Shown here: piece after piece, positions 35,938 through 46,080 of the stretch | How the letters are laid out: every line of letters begins with the position of its first letter | Numbering within the stretch: position 1 is the stretch's first letter | Source of the DNA: Buxus sempervirens | Lineage: Eukaryota; Streptophyta; Magnoliopsida; Buxales; Buxaceae | Assembly (NCBI GenBank): GCA_947561395.2 | Contig: OX387184.1 | Coordinates: 60,385,197-60,449,196, forward strand | Length of the DNA stretch: 64,000 nucleotides | Reading direction: 5' to 3' | The notes under the pieces: model-generated | Databases searched by the model: none | The model's input: the letters and a program-made list of their open reading frames with translations, nothing else | What the model was told of the DNA's origin: nothing | Made by a program: the position numbers and the translations under genes

Positions 35938-38397
35938 GGAAATTCGTGCATAAGTAATAGGAGGCAAAAATAAAAGGAGAGAAGAGAGAAAAGAAAGGAG
36001 GAATTAGAAAGAAGAGAAGTTGCAGAGATGGCCAACCAGTCAACTTCGAACGGTGAGCTAGGAATATCCAACCGTTGGAATGGGTTGAAATTTTAGGGTT
36101 TTGTTCTGCTCATGGAAAACTTCAAACTGAACGGTGGAGATCTAAATTGCAAAAGTCTAGGGGGTGCGGTCGAGCGTCAAAAACAGGCACAGGCGAAGTT
36201 TCTGAAAAATCTGTGTCCATCAAAAGGCAATTAGAAAACCCTTGAAATTGGAGGAACTGCATGTTTTCTCGTGATTTTGATGTTTAATCGTATTGTTTTG
36301 AAGTTGGATTTCCTGGGAAAAAGCTTATTTGTTTGTAAAGAATTGTTTGGTGATTTAACTTTCTTTTGGAAATCAAGAAAATGTTGATCATGGTGAGTTT
36401 GAACTTAAGAAGAAACTCAAGATAAGGAGAAAGGTGATAGGATTAGTTTAGAGTTGTCCCAGAACTAGTTTAGGATGGAAATTAGATGTTTAGAATCAAA
36501 ACAAGTAAATAGTATGTATAGAAAGTTCTAAAATTTCCGTGAATTGAAGAAAAACATTATTATAGCTGGAGCGCTCGATACACCGCTCGAGCATTACCTC
36601 AGGCGATAGGCCTTTGAAAAATAACAGAAACTGAAAACCTAACTGCTAGAGCAGTTGCCCGAGCGACCAACTGTTAGAAATTTCTAAACTTGGATTCGTG
36701 CCCAGATTCAATTTCTAATGATTTTTCTTAGAATTTTAATATTGTCACACCTGTAAATAGGGTAATTTGAGATGTAGGAAATGACGAAATTAAATTTGGA
36801 TAAAAGGATAATTATTTGGGGCAATGAATGTAATAAGAATCAAAGAAGACTGGTAAAGGAATACCTATACACTCAGACTATTTTCATTAAGATTCTAGGT
36901 ATGAAACCTAGTCTAACAAGTCATAATAGACCTAAATTAACCTCTGGAAAGAATCAATAATATAACCCAAAGGTTTTAGAGATTTAAGGTATTAGTTGGA
37001 TTTAAAAGTAAGGATTTTAGGATGAATCAAAGTGTAGGATTAGGAGTAAACTTCGTAAGAAATAAAGAGTAACCTGAATACTGAATTAGAAAGATAAACC
37101 AAGTATGCCCACACTAACACGACTCAAATCTGAACCTTTCATTTAGAATTTGTGTATACTCTTGTACTTTTCTTATTAAATGATCTGGACCTTTGTTTAA
37201 GAACTGTTTAATGGTTCTTTTGAACATCTTTTGGTTCGACACCATGGTTTTGGAAATTATTGCTGGACACGGCACTTGGGACATGTTTATGATTATTGGT
37301 ACGAGGTTTATCACTGAATGTTGAATCTTTGAGTTATTCAAGGTTTTGATTGTGAGTTGTGTCTAGTGGGCAATGCTTAGTATAGATCCATAGCTTAGCT
37401 AGGAAGTGAAAGGGAATTGGCTGGAAAGTTATTCTTGTTCGGAACTCCCCAGTATGCAGTCCGACGTACTAGCAGGTGCGGGCGACGTAGGCAGCAATCC
37501 TCGACCGTTGCAGGTGCGGCCTGGTCTTAGCCGAGGTTGCTTTCAGTAAACGGTTTTAATTTTGTTATTCAGGTTACCATCCGCATGCTTCAATGAGATA
37601 TCGATGCTCATGAGTTTTATATTGGTCATGTTGGTAGGTTACTTGTGACTCGCACATTGGAGCTATGATTTGGCCATACTTGAGGATCACTTGTGACTTG
37701 CACTGGTATTAGACGTGTTTGTTATAGGTCCATTAATCTTTGATCGGATTGGTATGGCCTCCACGGAAGCGGTACCCTTTATGAGATTTTATTTGGACTG
37801 TGGATTGTACTCGCCAACCCACGCGTGGGTGGTCCACATTGATGGTTGACGGAGGAAATGGTAGTGACTGCAAGTGCGGGCTCCATCTATCATGTAAGTC
37901 GTGCGGCAAACTATGGGGGGCAAGAATATTCTTACTAAGTGGTTTCAGTTCATGAGTCCTATTATGTCACATGTGTTTGTTTTGCATTAGTAAATTGTTA
38001 TTGTTATATCATTGTATTATCGTGGTTTTGGTTTTATTGTTCACCCCATGACTATCTTTGCAAATCATTATGGACTGTTTTCACTTCATGCATCTGTTAC
38101 TTGTAGAGTTTTATTCTCACTCCGGCTTCTCCCCATTTTTAAGGTACTCTTGACGAGGACGTCATATTGTGGGTCAGTTGTAGCTGGGTAGTCTATATAG
38201 ATGTAGGTTGCTCATAGAACTTGAAATCCCTGTATATCATAATTGTTGATTAATAAAGAGAATCTGAAGTTAAGTTTCCGCATTTACTCTGATTATAAAG
38301 TTAGAAAAAGTTTTAAATTATCCAATTTCTTTAGTTCCTTTGTTTGATGACCGTAACACCTCGGGTTTGGGAATGGACCCGGAATTGGGGCGTTACA
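35938..38397 (+). mobile_element. LTR-like arm A2, plus orientation
   Basis: Ends at 38,397 with GGAATTGGGGCGTTACA. Near 35,966 a weak TATA-like AAAAATAAAAGG precedes a GA-rich leader. A GT|GAGT-type donor lies at 36,392/36,393 (TG|GTGAGT), and TTTTTAAG before GTACTCTTGACGAGGAC at 38,144 aligns with the acceptor of LTR D (CAG before ATACTCTCGGTGAGGAC). A GC tract with GAGCGCTCGA variants lies at 36,560-36,680. Flanking ACTAA at 38,398 has no visible partner, so the 5' boundary is unresolved. Confidence 0.55.
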
Positions 38398-39249
38398 ACT
38401 AATGCTTAAGATACAATTATTCTTCCTTTTTACTAACTCAATGGAACAATAACATAATTTGAAAAATATCAATAAGTAAAAAACCCCTCTCCCTTTTTTT
38501 CTTCAAATTTTTAAAAAAAATTCCCTTTACTCTTTTGACCTGTCTTTTGATTCCACCTTGGGCGTCTAAGATGGCAGCACTGTTCGTGCCATTACACCAT
38601 ATTCATAAAGAAGGCTATGGGACAGGCTAATTGTTTAATCTACCCCAACCCCTAATGGTTAGCGTTTGGTATGGCTAAATTCGAATTAGGGTAAGGTTTA
38701 GCCCAACCCATTAAATTATCATTTTTATATGTTTAAATTTTATTTTCATGTATATTATATATAAAACTATATTTTATTAATAAAAATATTACTGATATAC
38801 ATCTCCTATTCAAAAAATACTCATTTTTTATCTTATATATCTTATACTCCAATCCGGTCAAACCCACCCTGCACCGTTACCAACTTCATATGGGTGGATT
38901 AAGGTTTAGTGTTACCCAAACTCTTATAGTGGTGAATTCGAGTTCACCAAAACCCACCCCGTTGCCATCCATACTTATTCAAGGTATTCGAGCTTTCCAT
39001 ATTACCACATGATTTAACAATAAATCTCAAATTTTTTTTGGTTAGGAGAAATTTACTAGAAACAAAGACATGGATAACATAACTTTTCATAATATTTATT
39101 TATTCTCGTGCTCCAACATGTATTATAACATCTTATTATTAGAGACAAAGGAACATTTCACAACTTTGTTTGATTAAATAGGATAACCTGTCCCCGTCTA
39201 ATATTTGGGGATAATTCATAAATCTGCTTAGGTTTCAGCCCAACCCGAC
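38398..39249. other. A/T-rich sequence with ACCCAACCC-type low complexity
   Basis: No coding content. Two stretches (38,690-38,720 and 38,850-38,970) are rich in CCCAACCC/GGGTGG motifs, a composition seen in several plant non-autonomous repeats. No termini were recognised. Confidence 0.4.
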
Positions 39250-40235
39250 CCTAATTCCAAACACCTGTCTGGCTTACATAAAGGAGGGAATTGAAGATTA
39301 GACGAAGTAAATTAACCACCCTGCAAAGAATTATCAATTAACTCACAATACTGAATCCAATTTGAAAAATCCCTTGTGCTTCTAGTGTCTCTAGTCCAAG
39401 CTTTATTAGACTCAAAGGAAAATCTTTATAAATTAAAGTCCCCCATGACCAACCATGAAAGATTAGTCCTATGATTCTGCTTACTCAACTCTTGCAAAAA
39501 GTTCTCCCTACCCCTTGCTGGACATGGTCCATAGACAGCTATCTTTGCCCATATGAAATTATCATTCATTGAATCCCAGCACACTATGCGACCCCCATCT
39601 GACTCTCCACTTTACGTAAACACACAGTCTCACATAACCATTATACCCACTCAATACCACCTAGCCTCCACAACCCTCTAATCACTCTTAACATCCCCAA
39701 GTCTGGATTCTATGAGGACCACAACTTCCAGTTTCCATTGCTTACACATCTCCTTAATTGCCCTCCTTTTATCACTTCCACCCAAACTCCAAATATTCCA
39801 ACATAATATCATGACACCTAAATTGCCCTCCCCTACCTTGCTTTTAAAGCCTTCCACAACCGCATGGATTGGAATCAATTCCCCTCTGGGGGAATTGATT
39901 CCACAGGGATACAAACTCATCAATAACCAACTCTGAAAAAGAGCGAACTTTATTCCATAGATCACATGGCCCCATTCCCTCACTCCCTTCCTTACTAGTT
40001 TCTTCTTGCCTTTCCCATCTTCCTTGAGCATTAGACACCCCCACCCTTCCAACCTCCTTGCCCAACAATTGTGGCTCTTCAGCACTTCCATTTAAATATG
40101 AGAACCTTTTCCTTTTGAAGGATCCCATTCTCTAGCTGCATCAAGACTTCTTTCTTTATTCTCTAGTACAAGAAGTTTCTTAGCATTTCTATCTTCTCCA
40201 CTCATCCTTAATCATTCAACGAGCTATCTTCCTGA
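39250..40235 (-). mobile_element. LINE fragment: ORF1 end and start of ORF2 endonuclease
   Basis: On the minus strand an open frame (40,091-39,678) runs from ORF1-like sequence into the endonuclease start: ILCWNIWSLGGSDKRRAI, then LEVVVLIESRLGDVKSD. Further down, with stops, are WLVMGDFNL and FSNWIQYCELIDNSLQGG, then FPPLCKPDR, all in endonuclease order. The element ends at about 39,250 and has no RT. The ORF1-to-ORF2 transition is in one open frame here, which is unusual or a result of decay. Strand and family are clear. Confidence 0.8.
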
Positions 40236-40560
40236 GTACACTAAAAGATAGCTTAAATAGCTCCTGTCTCTCATTATAGTAATTGCTTACTTGTCATGCC
40301 TTAACTACCCAACCTCCTTCTTTGGACGACAACTATGGAACAGCTGCTGAATCAGTGGTTTAGACCCTCATTGCACTCACGTCACCGCACTATTACTGAA
40401 GAGATCTACCATGTCATCAACAAACTTGGTACGTCGACAAAGACGAAGAATAATCACCCGCACTATGTATGCCTATTAGGCTATGCTATTGATCCTTCAT
40501 TAAACCTCTTTAAATGAAGGATATGATCCATTTACATATATCTTTGTCACAATTTTGACG
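40236..40560. other. Unassigned spacer
   Basis: About 325 bp of low information between the minus LINE and the copia LTR. One chance open frame (40,335-40,514) has no motif. Confidence 0.4.
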
Positions 40561-41002
40561 TGTTTAGGCATGCGTATCTTAGTCTCGTTTAAACCTAAAA
40601 AAGGCATAATATTACGTTAAAATGTGGCTTGAGAAGTCAACAATCGTGCTCGAAGAAAGTCTAAAAGGGTGGTTTGTTTATGGCAACCACCACCTGCTAA
40701 CCACTAGCCACCACCACCAACCTTAGTTAATGCCAGCTACCAACTGTCAACCACCACATTTAAAACATCATTTCAAAGTGAAGAAACTCATAGTGCATTT
40801 GCGTGAGAGCATTGGGTGTATTGGGTTTGGGGTTTGATAGTTTCCTATTCTTGCATGCACTATATTATTCATAGTGAATACTCTTAATCGTATCCACCGT
40901 GGATGTAGGCAAATTGCCGAACCATACAAATCTGGTGTTATTGTGTGATTGCTTTTTTATTCTTTCCTAATTGTCCATCTAAAATCCAGATTATTCACAA
41001 CA
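40561..41002 (+). repeat. 5' LTR of Ty1-copia element (start approximate)
   Basis: The U5 part is typical of plant copia LTRs: CACCGTGGATGTAGGCAAAT followed by TGCCGAACC. The end at 41,002 (ACAACA) sits three bases before the primer-binding site. The start is placed at TGTTTAGGC (40,561), since TGTT...AACA gives the expected short inverted ends. No second LTR is present, so the start is an estimate. Confidence 0.6.
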
Positions 41003-41005
41003 AAC

Positions 41006-41017
41006 TGGTAACAGAGC
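41006..41017 (+). promoter_or_regulatory. Primer-binding site, initiator-Met type
   Basis: TGGTAACAGAGC differs by one base from the plant copia consensus TGGTATCAGAGC, complementary to the internal cut site of initiator tRNA-Met. Confidence 0.85.
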
Positions 41018-41045
41018 TTGGTTTTGCACTTATCGGGATTATGTG

Positions 41046-41760
41046 ATGGCATCTTCAACGGCAACGATGAAGTTTGACGTAGAGAAGTTCGATGGGAAGA
41101 ATGAATTCAATTTGTGGCATCTAAAGATACGTGCTCTACTTTCACAAGAAGATCTGCTCATCAAAGCACATAGTACAATTCTATTATGTCTCAGTGACGA
41201 GGTATTGCGTGAAGTAGGAGAAGAAAAGATGACACAAGAATTACGGGAGAAACTACAGATGCTTTACATGACCAAACCCAAGCAACAAGGATGTATTTGA
41301 AACAATGCCTTTACACCATTCGTATAAAAGCAAGGTATGTCTATCCAAGATTACCTTTATGAATTCAACTAAATTATCAGATTTGAAATGCATTGATGTG
41401 AGTATTCTTGACAAAGATCACGCTCTCATTCCGTTATGTTACTTACCACAATCCTATGAGGATTTTGTTACAACATTGCTCTTCGGAAGGGACTCGATTA
41501 CATTGGAGGATGTTAGATCTGCCCTCCAATCTCAGGAGCTCAGAAAGAGAGTGTCTGGCGCTGGTGTAAATGAATAGACTGATGCTCTTGAGATTCATGG
41601 TAGAAGAAGAGAGTAACCCTTTGACAATAAAATTAGACTAGATCAAAATACAAAGTTGAATACTTTTATTGCCACGAGATCAAGAACATGAAGAAATATT
41701 GCGAAAAGCTTAAAGAGAAGGAATAAAGTGAAAGCTCATCCACTGTTTCTGGTGCTGGCA
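41046..41760 (+). pseudogene. Ty1-copia gag, disrupted
   Basis: The ATG at 41,046 starts MASSTATMKFDVEKFDGKNE, followed by FNLWHLKIRALLSQEDL, the conserved N-terminus of plant copia gag. A stop at 41,298 and frame changes follow. The second half reads IPLCYLPQSYEDFVTTLLFG and ITLEDVRSALQSQELRKR. A remnant of the nucleocapsid zinc knuckle (YYCHEIKNMKKYC-like) is readable near 41,670-41,700 in another frame. Intact gag forms the virus-like particle. Confidence 0.88.
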
Positions 41761-41788
41761 AAGAATCCGATGATGATGCAAAAAACTC

Positions 41789-42860
41789 ATGTCTGGAACC
41801 ACAGATACCTTTCAACTTAGAAAGGATTGGGTTCTTGATTCCGGATGCTCATATCACATGTCTCCTAACAAAAAACTGGTTCGTGACATACAACCAATGT
41901 CTGGAGGTCGTGTCTTGGTGGGAAACAATAAATCAAGCCGGACAATTGGAATTGGCACTATCAAAATCAAGATGTACCTAGGTACCATCGAGACTTTGAC
42001 AAATATTCGTCATGTTGCAGACTTAAGATTGAAAATTATATCTTTGGGGACCCTTGAATCCAATGGATACAGATATTCCACTAAAGGAGGAGTTTTTGAA
42101 CGTTACAAGTGGTGCCATGGTCATGATGAGGGAAAGAAGATCGAGAATCTCTATCTTCAACAAGAAAGCACGGTAACAAGTACTGCAGCTACTGCTATGT
42201 TGTCATCATAATTAGATTCACACGCCACCAAATTATGCCCATGTGATTAGGCCATATGAATAAAAAAATGATGCGCGAGCTACGCAAGAGAAGCCTACTA
42301 CCTGGCCATAAAATTGAAAAGCTACAATTTTGTCAACGTTGTGTGTTCAGCAAGCAGTGTAGAACAAAGTCAACCTTGGATTACATTCATTTCGATCTAT
42401 GGGGCCCTTCTGATGTTCCTTCCAAAGGTGGTGGTCGATATCTTCTAACATTTACTGAAGATTTTCCGAGGAAGGTTTGGACATATTTCCTAAATCATTA
42501 AAATGATGCTTTTGTCACCTTCAAGCAATGGAAGACTTTGATCGAAAATCAGAAAGGCAAGAAGATCAAGTAGCTACGGACAGATAATGGTTTTGAATTC
42601 GATTAAGGTGACTTCAACAAGTTTAACAAAATGGAAGGGATCGTAAGACACCACATGGTTAGGCAAACACCACAGCAGAATGGAGTTGCAAAACGTATGA
42701 ACCGAACTTTACAGGAGAAAGCACGATGGATGCTATCAAATGTAGGACAATCAAAGGAGTTTTTGGCGGAGGCACTCAACATGGCATGCTACTTGGTGAA
42801 TAAATCTCGATCAACTGCGATAGATTGCAAGACTCTCGAGGAACTTTGGGTCAGGTAGCC
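41789..42860 (+). pseudogene. Ty1-copia protease and integrase, disrupted
   Basis: Protease: WVLDSGCSYHMSPNK contains the aspartic D-S-G triad. GAG-pre-integrase follows: HMNKKMMRELRKRSLLPGH with the downstream FCQRCVFSKQ Cys pair. The integrase catalytic core has FDLWGPSDVPSKGG, LRTDNGFEF (after an in-frame TAG) and TPQQNGVAKRMNRTLQ. Several nonsense codons (for example 42,499-42,501 and 42,571) break the polyprotein. Domain order protease, integrase, RT identifies Ty1-copia rather than Ty3-gypsy. Confidence 0.9.
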
Positions 42861-43983
42861 TGCTGGCTATTCTAATTTGAAGATTTCAGATGTTCCGCAT
42901 ATGCTCGTGTTAATGAAAGTAAACTTGAGCCAAGAGCTAAGAAACGAATATTTCTTGGTCATGCATATGGAGTGAAAGGATACAGGTTCTAATGTCTTGA
43001 TCTTAAGGCTCCCAAGTTTCTTATTATTAGGGATGTCACTTTCGACGAGTCAGCCATGCATCACCAAAGTAAAAACTGTACTGCAACAAAAACAAGTCAT
43101 AGTGCAAGCAAAAAGGTAGTAACTGAAAGAAATCAAATCAAAGATGAACAAGTAAACGATGCTGACCAACCTATTTTTGAAGAGACAGAGTATAGTATTG
43201 CCACTAGCAGAGACAGACGACAAACCAAACCACCACAAAGACATGGCGATTTAGTGGCTTATGCCTTAACAATTGCTGAACAAGTTAAGATGTCAGAACC
43301 ATCCTCATACCAAGATGATATTACTTATTCAAAAGCTGTGCAATGGCTGATAGCAATGAATGAAGAGATTAAGTCTCTTCATAAGAATCAAACATGGGAG
43401 CTGATGAAACTACCAAAGGACACGAAGACTATTGATTGCAAGAAGATCTTTAAGAATAGAGAGGGAACTCTAGCAAAATTCAAAGTACACCTGATGGCCA
43501 AAGGTTACACTTAGAAAGAAGGTGCAAACTTCAACGAAGTATTCTCGCCAGTTGTTGGGGATGCGTCCATCCCGAAACTCCTTGCCCTTGTGGTAACTCT
43601 TGATTTGGCACTAGAGTAGCTTGGTGTCCAAACAGCTTTTCCATATGGTAAGCTTGAGGAACATATCTATCCGATGTAACCAAAGGGGTTTATTGTGCAA
43701 GGGAAGGAAGACTACGTCAGCAAGTTGAGGAAGTCCTTATATGGCTTGAAGCAGTCTCCTTGGCAATGTTATAAGCAATTAGATTAATTCATGATCAAGC
43801 ATGGCTATTGACAAAGTCTGTATGACAATTGTGTATATCACAAAAAGGTACATTATGGATCCTTCTTGTAATTGTTAAAATATGTTGATGATATGTTGTG
43901 GTCGGTTTCGGGTGGGATGGTTGTTGATACAATAGCATGTCACCTATGGCAGTGCTCATGATTGTACATGACATTCCTTATAT

Positions 43984-44008
43984 ACACACACACACACACA
44001 CACACACT
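43984..44008. repeat. (CA)n microsatellite
   Basis: Twelve or so CA units within the small insertion. Confidence 0.95.
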
Positions 44009-44037
44009 GACACAAACATACATAGTCATCATTCATC

Positions 44038-44040
<3 letters not shown>

Positions 44041-44108
<68 letters not shown>
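44041..44108. repeat. (TA)n microsatellite
   Basis: About 34 TA units at the right end of the small insertion. Confidence 0.95.
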
Positions 44109-44112
<4 letters not shown>

Positions 44113-44218
44113 ATAGCTGCTAAAGATAAATTCGAAATCAACAAGCTTAAAAATCAGCTGAGTATTGAATTTGAGGCAAAAGATCTAGGTGTGGCAAAGA
44201 AGATTTTGAAAATAAGGT

Positions 44219-45235
44219 TATGTAAGAGAAAAAAAAGTCCTTATTTAGGGTTGGAATTGGATTTAATTGAAAATATATAAGAGAAAAAAAAAGGAAATTA
44301 GAAGTCCTTATTTCGTTAAAAGGAGAAAAGAGAGAGGAGACTGAGAGATAGCGACACGACCACTCTCTCCCGTATGAGTTCTACAATCTGATTCTCACTG
44401 GTTTTTGGGTTTTGATTACATTAGAGAAGGAAGAAGAGAGTCTCTAGCTTGGATTAAGGTGAGTGAAACAGATCAAACAAGGTTATGTTCTACGCTAATA
44501 GTTTTGTTTTGCTGGAAAGTTTCTAAAAACATGTTCATGATGATTTTGTTTAGAGGAGGTTTCTGTGTTCGTGGAGATTGAGAGAGGAGGATATTTGGAT
44601 TCATTTGGTGAAAATTAAACCGAAAGAACAAGGCAAGCAGCCCCTTACAACATCCATAAAAATTTAATTTTGGATTTACCCAAAAACATGCTTAAACATG
44701 GGATTTTATTTGATTTCAACTAGAGAATATTGCGATTTGTTGTTTCGGTGATTTAAGACTGATTGAACATGTTTAGGAGATGCTATTGTATGTATTAGAC
44801 TTGATTTGAAGTGATAAAAGCATTATTTCTAATTTTAATGGTGAATTTTGGAAAATATAGGAAACCTATAAAAATTTACGAATTACACGAACTCCAGATT
44901 CGTGTGTTGAACGTTGGATCGAGCACCTTGTTTATTTTGCTTCGGCTTAAGAGGCCAATGCATCGTTTGAACACCAAAGCAGATGCCCCACCCAAGTTTT
45001 CTTAAAAATTCAGAAACCAAGAGTTGAATTCTGGTTTGGAACAGGCGCCTGATCTACTACCCAAACGCCCTAGCGAGCGTTCCAGTCTAAGATTTGGAAA
45101 CCACAACGCTCGATTGGACGCCTGAGCCTTGTTTTGAGCGATTGCAGTAAAACTTTAGCTTAATCGAGCGCCCGAAACAACACTAATGGCATATCTTGGT
45201 ATATTCCAGTGAAACCGAACTAGATTGCTTCATGA
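44219..45235 (+). mobile_element. LTR-like segment E (5' end truncated by junction)
   Basis: Starts where copia similarity stops. AAATATATAAGAG (44,270-44,282) resembles a TATA box. A GA-rich leader (44,320-44,458) ends in a consensus donor AAG|GTGAGT (44,458/44,459). A GC-rich tract with CGAGCG/GCTCGA variants lies at 45,045-45,180. The same layout occurs in arms A2, F and D. No 3' terminus is recognised. Confidence 0.45.
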
Positions 45236-45480
45236 AACAGTTGGTTTAGGACGTCTCATATTGTTATGCGTATCCTTAATGGTAAAATTTCTAAATTTTA
45301 CGGCTACCCAAGTAATGAAATAAGGCCTACTTTCTCCTTGTTGGGAATGCTCTCTAACTATTTCCAAAGTTCCTGCTAAGTCTCAAGAAGATGCCCTCGG
45401 TAAATTCCATTTGCTGTGATGGATGATGATCTAGACTTTTGCATCCAATCATAGGCTTGATTCGTAAATGGTCCTAAATA
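45236..45480 (+). mobile_element. Possible LINE endonuclease remnant
   Basis: One frame reads TSHIVMRILNGKISKFYGYP followed by SNEIRPTFSLLGMLSNYF. This matches the order S-H-I ... F-x-G-F-Y-G-H-P ... L-L-R-x-L found in plant LINE endonucleases. Everything else is too decayed to follow, so this is tentative. Confidence 0.4.
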
Positions 45481-46080
45481 TAAACTTTTATAAAGGACCG
45501 CAAGGGAGTCAATAGTAGAACTAAAGCCATGTTGACTTACCATCTCTAACTATATGCTTTGTGTACTCTTGAGCAATGGGTATAGATTGCAAGATATTCC
45601 TCCAAGCCCATGTCCAACAAGCCAATATCTTCAAGTTCCAAAATTATATGAGGTTCCTTTGAACCCAATTGACCCGTGATGAAGGTTTCTTATTCACAAT
45701 CTACCACACTTGCTTTAAAATTGCTGTCTTCTTCCAAATCTCGATGTTAGGGATTTCGAGGCAACTTTCCTATTTAGGAGTACATTTATCTTGCCAGCTT
45801 ACATGACTCATTTTATCGTTCATAACTTCATATCACTACTAGCTCACATGATTATACTACACAATTGATTTATGGATCTGAGCATGCTTTTTGGGATGAT
45901 GAAACTGGAGAGTCAATGCACTTAGGTAGACAAAATTATAGTTGATATGATTTGTGCCTTGCCTGCATATGATAACAATCATATATATACTTTTCCGTGA
46001 TTGTATCTATCCCTCAATTCAAATCATCAGACTTTCACAATCATTTTGAGTGAGCTTTTCTAATGTTAATGGAAGTCCCA
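45481..46080. other. Unassigned sequence
   Basis: About 600 bp between the putative LINE remnant and LTR-like segment F. No motif, ORF or terminus recognised. Confidence 0.4.

Larger units (their letters stand above)
43899..44112. mobile_element. Small insertion splitting the copia RT active-site region
   Basis: The copia RT codons for Tyr-Val-Asp-Asp-Met-Leu end in ATATGTTG (43,891-43,898). The following codons for Ile-Ala-Ala-Lys resume after a second ATATGTTG (44,105-44,112). The insert has about 85 bp of unique sequence starting TGGTCGGTTTCGGGTGGG, then (CA)n, spacer, and (TA)n at its right end. The 8-bp duplication marks a transposition-type insertion; its first four bases overlap the TA repeat, so only GTTG is beyond doubt. 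Class unknown; a retroposon with a (TA)n tail is possible. Confidence 0.7.
43056..44218 (+). pseudogene. Ty1-copia reverse transcriptase, disrupted and truncated
   Basis: The RT start is recognisable as YSKAVQWLIAMNEEIKSLHK, then NQTWELMKLPKDTKTIDCK, later KLRKSLYGLKQSPWQCYKQ. The active site YVDDML is at 43,881-43,898, where the sequence is split by a 206-bp insertion. After it the frame resumes exactly with IAAKDKFEINKLKNQLSIEF and EAKDLGVAKKILKIRL. Similarity then stops at about 44,218. RNase H and the 3' LTR are missing. Multiple stops show an old copy. Confidence 0.9.

Noticed and set aside
32552..38397. One DNA transposon with TGTARCGCCCC inverted ends
   Set aside because: No target duplication of any length flanks the pair, and each arm has LTR-like promoter and splice signals. 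Kept as two LTR-like arms with an open question.
43956..44144. Minus frame encoding Tyr-Ile and Cys-Val repeats
   Set aside because: Translation of (TA)n and (CA)n in the small insertion.
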